A DNA stretch of 64,000 bases from Kalmusia sp. IMI 367209 (taxonomy: Eukaryota > Ascomycota > Dothideomycetes > Pleosporales > Didymosphaeriaceae): assembly GCA_027946365.1 (NCBI GenBank), contig JAPEUQ010000005.1, forward strand, positions 1,426,001 through 1,490,000, in the 5' to 3' direction. Under the pieces are notes generated by a model that was not told where the DNA came from, did no database searches, and saw only the letters and a program-made list of their open reading frames with translations. Positions 33,011 through 42,543 of this stretch are shown in pieces. A program made the position numbers and the translations under genes. Within the stretch, counting starts at the first letter, position 1, and every line of letters begins with the position of its first letter.

Positions 33011-33226
33011 ACGATAGAATCCCGTGCAAGCGGAATCGCTTAAATGTCGGATCAAAACATGCGGTCTACAAGGGGCCGAATTCTATATGTGGCTCAATCT
33101 ATATGGGGTTAAAGTCCGCATGGGGCTAGAATCTTTACATATAGCGGAAATTGCACTGCTACTGAAAGGACTACTATTGTATACGTACCTGTATTTCTAG
33201 TCTATCAAGTAGGCAAATTCTATCGT
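33011..33226. mobile_element. Candidate MITE-like inverted-repeat element
   Basis: A 216-base stretch begins with acgatagaat (33011-33020) and ends with attctatcgt (33217-33226), a perfect 10-base terminal inverted repeat. The interior is AT-rich and non-coding. A third copy of the end, ttctatcgt, lies just outside at 32983-32991, and cgtattaatacg (33002-33013), itself palindromic, overlaps the left end. I see no clear target-site duplication, so this could also be a nested or truncated element. Confidence 0.35.
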
Positions 33227-33302
33227 CGCATTACTTGTACACAGCTTCACCTTAAGGAAATCTCTAGCTGGTCGAGCAGCACGACCACGTTGCCCTGACA
33301 GC

Positions 33303-34850
33303 ATGTTAGGACGAATCTTGTTCCTGGCATCGAGCCTCTTGTCGCTTGTCTCAGCAGAATGGGTCGACTACGATTTGCCTTCAATATACTCAAAGTCGAC
33401 GCAATACACCATAAAAGTCAATGGCACTTTCGCGAAAACAGTAAACTACGCCAATTACGACTACGTCCATTTATCCATGACAGAAGGATCTTCCACCGAG
33501 TTTCGCATCGCCACCGTATCAGGAGCCAAGATCACCACACCACCTGTTATCTCACCGAAGCAGCTGCCGATCAAGTCAAAGGTAGAGGGGAACGAGTTGA
33601 TCTTCACGCTGAAGAAGGTGCATTACCTGATTGTGAAACTGAACAACCTGAAAGAGTTGGTGATCATGATTGATCGCATGGAGAACGATGCACCGCCATC
33701 CAAAGGCACAGGGATCTTCAATGTACTGGACTACGGCGCAGATAACACTGGCAAAGGCGTCACAGTTGGTGTTCAAAAGGCGCTAGATGCTGCTGCGAAA
33801 CGTCCCGGTAGCACTGTGTACGTGCCAAAAGGCCTGTACCTTGTAGGAAACTTGATGATCGGAGATCGCACTTCTTTATACCTTGCCGGTGGCTCCGTCT
33901 TGCGCATGACAGGAAAGAAATCGGATTACAAAGTCCTTTACAAGAAATCGGATCTAGGGGACGGTACATGGTGGATACAAACCGCATTCGACTCCAAGGA
34001 CATAAAAATCTATGGTCGTGGAACGATCGACGGTAATGCTGCCGCGACTATCAAGGACAAGCTTATCGCGTCCATGGTGGTTCCAGTTGGAACGAAGAAC
34101 TTCAAGATGGATGGTGTGCTAGTGCGCGACAGCTCGTTCTGGGCCGTCATTCCAACTCAAGCCACTGGAGCTAGATTGACTAACATCAAGATCTTGAACA
34201 ACATAAACGGGAAGCAAAACGATGGGATTGATGTTGTGGAGTCTACTGACGTGAAGGTTTGGCGGTCTATTGCAATCGCCAATGATGACAGCTTTTCGAC
34301 GAAGACATGGCCAAAGGATACGGGTACCACCGTACCGTATCCTTATGACCCGATGCCGCTGCGCGACGTCTCTTTCGATGAGTGTCTGGCTTGGACAAGA
34401 TGCTATGGATACAAAGTGGGCCAGGGTGTTTACGGAGACCAAGATAACGTGGTTTTCCAAAATAGCGTTGTCTACTATGGAGGCGTTGGTCTGGGAATCG
34501 ATCACAAATTTGGTACTGGAACCGCGAGGAATATTAGTTTCCTGAACATGGATCTGGAGAAGCTGGCTGGAGAGCCAGGAGGCACCGGCACTTGGTTGGC
34601 AGTATTCGTGGAAAGCGTAGGCAGGGGAGCGGGCCCAGTTAAGGATGTCACTGTGAAGAATGTCCGCGCACGCTCGTTGGGAAAGTATCATGGAAAGCTA
34701 GCGGGATTCAACGAGAGTTCGTATGTGGATGGAGTGACACTTTCGGATATCTACATTCTGGCAAACAAGACTGCGGCAAACAGTCTGAAAGAGCTGGATA
34801 TCAAGTGGACACAGTTCTCTAAGAACATACATATCAAGAACTCCAATTAG
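33303..34850 (+). CDS. Secreted parallel beta-helix glycosidase, GH28/GH49-like
   Basis: A single exon encodes 515 aa. Residues 1-18 (MLGRILFLASSLLSLVSA) are a signal peptide. Residues 20-125 are a beta-rich N-terminal domain. From GIFNVLDYGADNTGKG (137-152) the pectate-lyase-like superhelix begins, with GSTVYVPKGLYLVGNL, IKIYGRGTIDGN, the acidic motif NDGID at 306-310 and NDDSFSTK at 327-334. These align with the NTDG and DD acid pairs of inverting GH28 polygalacturonases. The third GH28 motif (GHG) reads GQG in YKVGQGVYG, so the usual His is missing. An N-terminal beta domain plus an NDD acid pair is also found in GH49 dextranases/isopullulanases. It therefore likely hydrolyses an alpha-linked plant or microbial polysaccharide outside the cell, but the substrate is open. 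Several N-x-S/T sites support secretion. Confidence 0.85.
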   Translation: MLGRILFLASSLLSLVSAEWVDYDLPSIYSKSTQYTIKVNGTFAKTVNYANYDYVHLSMTEGSSTEFRIATVSGAKITTPPVISPKQLPIKSKVEGNELIFTLKKVHYLIVKLNNLKELVIMIDRMENDAPPSKGTGIFNVLDYGADNTGKGVTVGVQKALDAAAKRPGSTVYVPKGLYLVGNLMIGDRTSLYLAGGSVLRMTGKKSDYKVLYKKSDLGDGTWWIQTAFDSKDIKIYGRGTIDGNAAATIKDKLIASMVVPVGTKNFKMDGVLVRDSSFWAVIPTQATGARLTNIKILNNINGKQNDGIDVVESTDVKVWRSIAIANDDSFSTKTWPKDTGTTVPYPYDPMPLRDVSFDECLAWTRCYGYKVGQGVYGDQDNVVFQNSVVYYGGVGLGIDHKFGTGTARNISFLNMDLEKLAGEPGGTGTWLAVFVESVGRGAGPVKDVTVKNVRARSLGKYHGKLAGFNESSYVDGVTLSDIYILANKTAANSLKELDIKWTQFSKNIHIKNSN

Positions 34851-35084
34851 CAAGGAGGGGTGGCGATAGTTATGTCCATTTCATTAAAATATGATTAAAT
34901 CCATATTGTCTTCGTGTTTGAAAATGAAATGATAATGAGATCTAACCGCAGAACATTGTCATCATGACAGTTTTGAGCAACCGAAACGTGAAAGCTAGAT
35001 CATCTGATGTACTAGAATCACAATTCGAGGGCTGGAGAAATTACCGCAAGTGCGCAATAATTTGTTATCGTCCAGCGCATCAAA

Positions 35085-36636
35085 CTAGACTTTCCATGAA
35101 CCCTGCTTTTTCCCCAGGAAATAGGTAGCCACAGCGAGAAATACTCCACCTAAGAGTGAGGCTACTCCGCTGAAGATCTGTAGCCCTGAAAAATCTGTAC
35201 CACCTTGTTGACCCAATATCGCACCCATAATGGGTAGTCCTGTTAGATTGCTACGAACGTTAGCTATGATTTTTACACGACTGGACTGCGTCAAGGGCGT
35301 ACCTGATAGACATAACGATTTGATAAGTTCCAAATCGCCGTCCTAATGTCTCAATACTTCCGGATTTAGCCACGCAAGGCATGAGCAAAGAGACAAAGGA
35401 CCCGCTGCAGAAGCCATATGCTAATGCAAAAACAATGAGGCCTGCATGACTGGCGTGATAGTTGAAGGGCAGCCAGAGAGCAAGCATACATACTCCACTC
35501 AATGTAGCGCTCAAAGTGACCACGTTGAAGGAGCCGAAATGGTCTGCAAAATAGGGAGGAACGGTTCTGCCAAAGATTGAAGATGCGCTGATCACTGCAT
35601 CAGTACTCGAAAGAATTGAGTCGACTTTTTAAAAGCTGAAGAGAACTCACTTGGTGATAGAGATGAGGTATAGCGCTAACGTGTATGAAAAGCCCTGCTC
35701 TTGTGCCATGCTGGGAAGGAAAGTTAGAGGTGCGAATACAACCCACCTGCTCCTATCAGCAAATTTTGTCTGGGTTCACCTTGACAATATTTAACTTACA
35801 TCCCAAGGAAAGCCCCGGTTGTAAATATAGCAAATTGCTTTTCCTTGAATAACGTCAAGTCGAACCACTTGACATTCCAGTCCCACTTCTTGCGAGGAAG
35901 TCTAGAGGTGATGAGGAAACATGAGGCTACCATGAGAATGCCGATCATGAGTGATGTGTAGCGTATAGCTCCGTGGAATCCCACCTGTTCCATGACACGA
36001 TGGAAGAATATTGGGAAGATGACGCCTCCTATGTCATGCATAAGACTTCGTCACAGTGTGAAATGGACATGGCTTACCGAGACTGCTCCCAGTCGTAGCT
36101 ATTCCTGTTGCCAATGATCGTCGACGCACGTGCCATTGACCAACACAAACCATCGAAGTAGTGAAAACTCCGCCAGATCCAATTCCAAATCCGAGCCCTT
36201 GTGCTAAGAATATCTGATAGTATTTATCGGCTAAGCTTGTCATACAGAGCGAGAAGACGCATAGGAAGGAACAAGGATAGAGGACCGGTGCTGGACCATA
36301 GGTGTCTACGAGACGCCCAAAGATTGGCCCCGGCGCCCACATCAGGGCAAGTTGTAAGGCAAAGATCCATGAGATCTCGGAAGGACTGTATTTTCGAAGA
36401 CTGTTCTCTTGGTAGTAAGTTTGGAACACTCCGATTCTATGCTCAATTAGATATGGCTGTTTCTGAGATTTAGAAAGGGAAAGGTACGCGTTAAGAAAAC
36501 CGAACGTGCAGAAGATGGACAAGAAAGCACCTGCAACACATAGCCATGCTCGTGTACCTCCCTCGAGAGGTAGCTCGGCGGATTTTTCAGGCGATTCGAC
36601 GGATTGCCCGGTATCTTTCGTGGATACGTCGCTCAT
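35085..36636 (-). CDS. MFS permease, monocarboxylate-transporter-like, six exons
   Basis: Exons 36636-36488, 36436-36078, 36028-35800, 35746-35651, 35587-35303 and 35250-35085 join in matching phases to 427 aa; introns are about 50-63 bases. The N-terminus has [15 protein letters not shown], the family's D/E-GG-x-x-x-W signature, at the first helix. Other family blocks are [20 protein letters not shown], the central basic loop [36 protein letters not shown] and a C-terminal [17 protein letters not shown] helix. It should move a small organic acid or metabolite across the plasma membrane. It is transcribed away from a Zn2Cys6 regulator gene 664 bases off and faces the glycosidase gene tail to tail (234 bases). 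Confidence 0.88.
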
Positions 36637-37299
36637 GTTGGACTCAGTGTTAGATAACCAGATGAAAGTAACGCAATTTGAAGCAAGGGAATTGATAAAG
36701 AGTCGAATGATATCCCATCATGATACATGCGGCTCTATCTCTTATATAGCCTTGTTTGTCTCCTCTGTTGATGTCAAGATCGAGGACTCCTTGAATGAAT
36801 TGATTTCTCGCATAGTAGCGTCGGCCGCTTAAGTGGATTCACAGTGTCCAATCAGAGTAGATCAGAGAATATGAGTGAGATGGAACTGGCATTTTCACCA
36901 ATCAGAGTCTGATGACAAATAGCCATCCTGCAGCCCTACGGTAGCGGCGGCTGCACAATAGGCGAGCGGCCGACGCGGGAAGTAATTCAAGAAGTAGACT
37001 ATGGTCGTCGGATACATTTTTCATCCTTCTCTGACCTCCCTTCTCGTTCCACCCATCGTCTCACTCTGACTAAAGCTTGAGCTCGGCCGCCTTTCCGCAC
37101 CCGATCCCAGCCATCAAAGTTTTCTACATACCCTGGTCTATCGAGGCATGACGAATAGTAGTGAAGATTACGAATAAAATTAGGTGCGCGATAGTACTAG
37201 GCCAAACTTTATAGATACATTGCAGACTGAATTACCCTAGATACAGTGTAGTTTCAACACTTGTAATCTAGGGTTGTATTTGCGAATAAGATTCTCTCA
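36637..37299. promoter_or_regulatory. Divergent promoter with CCAAT repeat and CGGCCG palindromes
   Basis: This 663-base gap separates the MFS permease start (36636, minus) from the Zn2Cys6 regulator start (37300, plus). The 11-mer ccaatcagagt occurs exactly twice in the same orientation at 36848-36858 and 36898-36908, 50 bases apart; CCAAT is the binding core of the fungal Hap/CBC complex. CGGCCG palindromes lie at 36832-36837, 36967-36972 and 37084-37089, and a GC-rich island with further CGG triplets spans 36938-36980. CGG triplets in inverted orientation are the classic Zn2Cys6 target. Autoregulation and control of the permease are inferred, not shown. Confidence 0.5.
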
Positions 37300-38918
37300 A
37301 TGACTGCATCTCAAGTTTGTCTCACCTGCAAAGGTCGTAAGAAGAGATGCGATAAGCGAGTGCCGCAATGTGGCTACTGTCAGCAGTATGTCTTCTTGGA
37401 ACACGTATCGGATATGACGGATGTTGGCCGTCATGCGTCCGCTGACTACTTTTAGGAGAAGTATAGACTGTTGCTACGATTACGGTGGAGATTTAAATAC
37501 ACGTTCACCGGCTCAATCGACTGAAGCCACTTTCGGGACTCCTATTCAGAATCTGAAGCACTCCTCAATTGTATCCACTGGAATAATCCATGACCCCGTG
37601 TCCGTGGATACCACGGTATCGCTGGACGTAATTCGAATCATCGAGACATCCAACCAAACCATCGAGGCCATTAGCACTCGATACTTCAATGGTCTTCATT
37701 TGTGGGTCCCCTTCTTCTGCCCAGACCGCTTTGGGAAAGATCTCGTTCAGTTCAGATCGGCTCCAACCGCAGAATTCTCTCTACTTCTCCTTTGTCTGTG
37801 CTTGGTTACCTATGACCCTTCGCAACATTTTCCACCACCAGTTGAGCACGAAACGCTCTACTTGCATGCCAAGACGCTTTTTACCCAGGTCCAAGTTGTA
37901 CGGCAACCATCGAAACATTTAATCCAAGCAGGAATATTTATCTCTATCTACGAATATGCCCGTGGGCGACCGGATTCAGCTCTTGCGTCTATCGACCTTT
38001 GTGCACGCATGGCATACAAAGTTGGGATGCACAAGAAACCCTATCGTTCAGGTTGGAGTGAAGCATGGAATACTTGGTGGGCAATCGTGATCTTCGAGAG
38101 GATCTTCTACTGCGAGACCACTATGTCCGACGTTCCATTGATTACCACTGCACCAATCGAAACAGATTTCCTGCCTCACGAAGTTGGTGACTGCGAACGT
38201 GAGGAGCTAGTGAGCCCGAACTTTCGGGTTACCCCGGTGAACGCTGCAGGGGTCGGCTGCTTAGGTCGCACAGCTCAAGCAGCGTATCTTCTTGATCGAG
38301 TGATACAAACAATGATCGTTACTACAGCATCCGACCAAACAGCTGCTTTGATTTTTCTGGATGGGGAGCTTCAGCGTTTGCTATCTGTCACGATGAACAA
38401 ATGCCATGGTGAACGTGGAGGTCATTGTGGCGCCGTGGGTATATCGATTAGGTCAGTCATGCTCGAAACACAGGCCCTAGACAGACTTGGAGACTGCATC
38501 GTGTATTCTGGGGTAACTCACCCTACAGCGATTCTCCAAACTCTTGTATTATTACTGTAAGACAGCAGCTAATCCAATTAGGGCTCTGTTCCTCCTCCAC
38601 CAACATATCCTCCATCTCGATACAATGCCTGCGGGATCTCAATGGCGAGAACATTCACACGCAGCGCTCGACACTGTTGCTCAAATGATGGTAGACATCG
38701 CTCGGACTCATCGCGGAATCAATGTTGCTGATGTCGATATTATTTCCCCAATGTGTAATTTCATAGTCCGGCATACCTTGCAACATATATACGAAAGACG
38801 CTACGCAGATAGCAATGCGTGGTTCGAAGACTCTGATACCTTACGAGAGTCTTTGGATAAATTGAACCGTCGCTGGCGCACGGAACGTGGATCGTCACTC
38901 GAGCAGTCGACTGATTGA
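37300..38918 (+). CDS. Zn2Cys6 fungal transcription factor
   Basis: Exons 37300-37385, 37456-38502 and 38582-38918 give 489 aa. The first intron (70 bases) splits the zinc cluster: CLTCKGRKKRCDKRVPQCGYC plus QQRSIDC supplies six Cys with C-x2-C-x6-C-x6-C-x2-C-x6-C spacing at residues 7-35. The middle region with FCPDRFGKDL, YARGRPDSALASIDLCARMAYKVGMH and the WWAIVIFERIF block is the usual fungal regulator homology region (Fungal_trans). The second intron is less certain: I use donor gtattc at 38503 and acceptor ccaattag at 38581, which joins CIV to ALFLLHQHIL in phase; a donor at 38453 also keeps the frame. The protein would bind DNA in the nucleus and probably controls the adjacent permease and perhaps the glycosidase. 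Confidence 0.85.
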
Positions 38919-39811
38919 ATCTCCTCGGTCTTGAGGAACACCGTCCTCTGTATTTGTACCGTCTAAAACTCTAGATTAGTATTTCAGAGACCGGATCGTG
39001 AACCAAGGGCATTTCAGTCTACAATGAAGCTCTGCAGCTTTGATCAAGTATTGTGAAGAAACATTGAATTGGCATCGGACAATTGAATGACTCCACTTCC
39101 ATGTCATAGGCTGCCTTGTAGCTGAAACAGTTGCCTCATAGCGTTTATCCGGTCAGGCCTTATATTGATGGTGGGTTAGCGCAGCACAAAGCCCGATGCG
39201 CCCAACGAAGTCCGAACATATTCACTGGCCCCCGCCCTCCATCAACAGACTGTAACTGGCAACCACTAAACTTTGTTATGACGACGCAACATGCCTGAAA
39301 GGATTGCGCATTGATGCTTCGAAAAAAATCTCCCATCATACAACGATCAAGCGCCTTACTCCTTTAGTCGCTGTTCCAAGCTTTTCTGCCCAATGACTGC
39401 GCACTGGTCGACAGCCTCGAAACGACAGGGTTGCCTACAAATTTCGCTGCGTATAACTAACCCAAACTGAAAATTGGACAGCATTGGCACCAGCAAGGCT
39501 GTTCCATAGATATAGATCGTGAACTATGGCATTTACTATATATTTGATGGTCCTGATGGTAGATGCTTTGTTACACATTCCACTCGTATTTGGTGTGCAA
39601 AGCCAAACGCGCCTGCCTCGTCAACAAGGACGTGCCATTTCTAGCAATCCACTCGCTTTCTTTTTATCTCAGCACGAATTTGTGCTGTTCACCTTTACCT
39701 CATTCTATAATCCTCGACCGACGTTTCTACGCGACTGCAGTCTCCACACCTGACTCAGTCCTCTTCCTTGACCCTTGGCTCATTCCGCGCAAAATTGACC
39801 ACTTCGTCGCT
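38919..39811. other. Intergenic upstream of tyrosinase
   Basis: This region holds the regulator's 3' flank and the tyrosinase promoter. The tyrosinase frame is open back to an ATG at 39563, but that extension has no signal-peptide logic and the 39812 ATG is followed by a textbook secretion signal. No repeat or RNA gene is seen. Confidence 0.45.
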
Positions 39812-41151
39812 ATGGTTCGCCTCTTAAGTGCTCTAGGCACGTGCCTTACCATTGTAGCAACAGTCGGAGCAGCTCCTGCGGCTCCGTCGTCTTGCACCAG
39901 CAACCCTCCTGGCCAGACTCCAGCAGGCCTCCCCATGCCTGCCGAGTTTCACAAATACCAAACCACTTACCAGAAGAACATACGTGCCTCGTTGCCTTCC
40001 GGAGACTGCACGACTCATAACATTGGGAAACGCAGATCATGGTACGTGAATCTATGTTCTTGTCGAGGAACACAGGCGCTGTGATAGTACAAATGGATAC
40101 AAAGAGCTGACAAAATCAATGATCAGGGATGATATCGATCACAAGACGCGTCGTGATTACATCCGTGCTGTAAAATGTCTGGCTGAGAAGCCGGCGCTGA
40201 CGGACAAGGATCTGGCGCCCGGTGCCGTTAATCGGCTCGATGATTTCACGTACATCCACATCAACCAGACTAACATCATCCATGGATCTGTAAGTCAAAA
40301 CAACTTTATGTTCTCACAATAGCGGTGATCTTTTCTTGGGACTGACGCTCGCATAGGGCTACCTCCTCCCATGGCACCGCATGTTCCTTTGGCAGTTCGA
40401 AGAAGCACTCCGCAACGAATGCGGTTACAAAGACTATCTGCCATACTGGGACAACGCGCGCTTCAGTGAGGACCCTTTGGCGTCAGCCGTGTGGTCGAAC
40501 ACATCTTTTGGCGGCAACGGCATTGCAAATGGCCATGAAGCTCAAACCTTAGTCTTCCCTGGACTTGTGACACCATTCAAACTCCCAATGCCCGCAGGGA
40601 CAGGCGGAGGCTGTGTCACAGACGGCCCTTTCGTCGACTTCACCATCAGCCTTGGCCCTGTCACCAAAACGTTCATCGACCCAAACAACACGTACGGCTA
40701 TCAGCCTAACCCGCGCTGTCTTTCTCGCAACTTTGACCCCGCCTCCAGTGTTGGTGTCCTCACTTGGGCCAATGCCACGACTATCGTCTCGGCGCCCAAT
40801 ATTGCGGCTCATCGTGGTACCATCGAGGGATTATGGCACAAGAATTCGCACACGTATATCGGCGGAGAAGGTGCCGATCCTTTCAGTACGACGAACGATC
40901 CTGCCTTCTACCTTTTGCATGCGCAGATCGATCGGTTGTGGGCAATCTGGCAAGGTCAGGACTTGAAAGAGCGCGAGTATGCGATTGATGGGAACCGCAC
41001 TTTCCTGGGCATTCCGCTTGATTATGCGCCGAATGTTCCGCCGAGTCTAGCCACGATTAACGACTTGATGGATATGGGATTGGGCTTCAAGCCCAAGACT
41101 AAGAAAGGAATGCCGATGACCAAGGGCGGAATGTGCTATATTTACCACTAG
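39812..41151 (+). CDS. Secreted tyrosinase (type 3 dicopper monooxygenase)
   Basis: Exons 39812-40041, 40127-40289 and 40357-41151 join in phase to 395 aa. MVRLLSALGTCLTIVATVGAAPA is a signal peptide. The CuA site is His121, His129 and His138 (HINQTNIIHG then LLPWHRMFLWQFEEAL), with the canonical 8- and 9-residue spacings. The CuB site is His292, His296 and His319 (HKNSHTYIGG and DPAFYLLHAQIDRLW). CTTHNIGKRRSW and RRDYIRAVKCLAEKPA before CuA are typical of the short secreted fungal tyrosinase-like group. These oxidise phenols to catechols and quinones (melanin, plant phenolics or specialised metabolites). There is no long C-terminal inhibitory extension as in melanin tyrosinases; the chain ends MCYIYH. 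Confidence 0.93.
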
Positions 41152-41333
41152 ACAATAGGCGCTTGCCGCAACTATATGCCGATAATCTCTTGGAGATTTT
41201 TCTCATGGGCGTTTGGGCTGGCTGTATTTGACGATTTTGCTGCATGCTCTACGGGCCGGCCAATGTGCTACATCTAGATTTTCCTTCCAAATATTTTCAG
41301 TACTTTGCAACTTCTACTCGATGATACATGGTT

Positions 41334-42543
41334 CTATAATCCAAGCTTATCTTCATATTTCCTCCATTTGCTCCCAATCGGCTGTACCAGCGTGAAACTG
41401 CTTTTAGCGCCTAAAGCCTGCACTCCGCTTACCAGATACAACGGCGTTAGATTATCGCCAAAGAAAATCTTTGACCGTTCTCTTCGATTGAAGGTCTCTA
41501 CTGCACCATCTGTGAACGTAACGGTCGAATTAAAAGCCTCCTGAACTTTGAACGTCCACCCGTCCGCCAAGTTCCGCGAGTACATATGCGCTCCGACGCG
41601 CGGATACTTCCTCCCGTCGTATTCTACAATATCGATCATCCAGTGCGCAAGCGCATGCCAGTTGCCGCGCTTGTCGCGCCATATGAACGGGTCTTCGGTC
41701 CATGTGGGACTATAGTCCGTTGTGTTCCAGGGGACGGAGCCGCCGGTGCGTGTGTAGTTGGCGTTCCAGTGCGGTGCAGTAAAGAACTTCATGTCTTCGA
41801 CTGCAAGGGCGATATCAGGCGTCTTGTTAGTGGAATTCCACAAAGCCCACGGAGCTGGATTTGTCCCGTTGACCGCGACTCGGAAGGGTGACCATGGGCC
41901 CCGGATGTCGTCAGCACCGGATACGGATACTACAGCTGGGAATTGTGACCTAAAGATTGCTATAAGCGCGATCACATCGCAAGCAGCTTCGCAGTTTGAA
42001 AATACAGTCCGCTTACCCAGGAATAGATTTGCAGCTCGTAGGGTCCTCGACGTCTGCTCCAATCGCCCAAAGTAGATACTTTCCATCTCCTGGACTCCAT
42101 AGCACATCCGCATTATGACGAAAACTTCCCGTTATATTCTGCGCCCATTCATACGGCCCTTGCGGTCCGCTCCTCGACTCTGCCCTTACAATGAAACTCG
42201 TCGGTCTCCAGCCTCCTAATCCGCACCCATGGCTGAATTGGTCTACCAGAAGATGGAACAATCGAGGGTCCTGCCTGTCTTGCACGATGCGGCCTCCCCA
42301 AGACGAGTTCCCGTAGCTGCCGTAATAGCTGGGGTAGGTGTAGTTGGTGTGGTTGTAGCCCGTCCAGCGAGTCGCGGGCGCAAGGTCGAGACGGCCGCAG
42401 TCGGAGCCGATCCAGCCGGGATCGCAGTGGCAGGTAGTATTGCAGATTCCGTTGAGACTACAGTCTTCGTCGATTGAGCATGCGAAGACGCTGGAGGTAG
42501 AGAAGAGGAGGGTTTGGAGGAGGAATATGACGCGGAGGAGCAT
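41334..42543 (-). CDS. Secreted EGF-like plus beta-propeller-like protein
   Basis: Exons 42543-42017 and 41949-41334 join in phase 2 across a 67-base intron to give 380 aa. MLLRVIFLLQTLLFSTSSVFA is a signal peptide. Residues 22-50 (CSIDEDCSLNGICNTTC then HCDPGWIGSDCG) form one EGF-like module with six Cys. The rest, with repeated W-G/D-x-P blocks (GGRIVQDRQDPRLFHLLVDQF, WSPGDGKYLLWAIG, PTWTEDPFIWRDKRGNWHALAHWM, YSRNLADGWTF), looks like a five-bladed GH43/GH32-type beta-propeller. TEDPFIWRD would hold one of the clan's conserved Asp residues. About ten N-glycosylation sequons support secretion. Whether it is an active glycosidase or a binding protein is open. It converges on the tyrosinase gene with 182 bases between stops. 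Confidence 0.82.

Larger units (their letters stand above)
31699..33302. other. Intergenic with palindromes and inverted repeats
   Basis: No gene is recognised in 1.6 kb. It contains a perfect palindrome with an adjacent long hairpin (32381-32433) and an inverted-repeat element (33011-33226), both listed separately. AT content rises after 32800. Short open frames at 31933-32340 and 32582-32770 have no coding character. Confidence 0.5.

Noticed and set aside
39563..39811. N-terminal extension of tyrosinase
   Set aside because: The frame is open, but the 39812 Met starts a textbook signal peptide and the extension would bury it.
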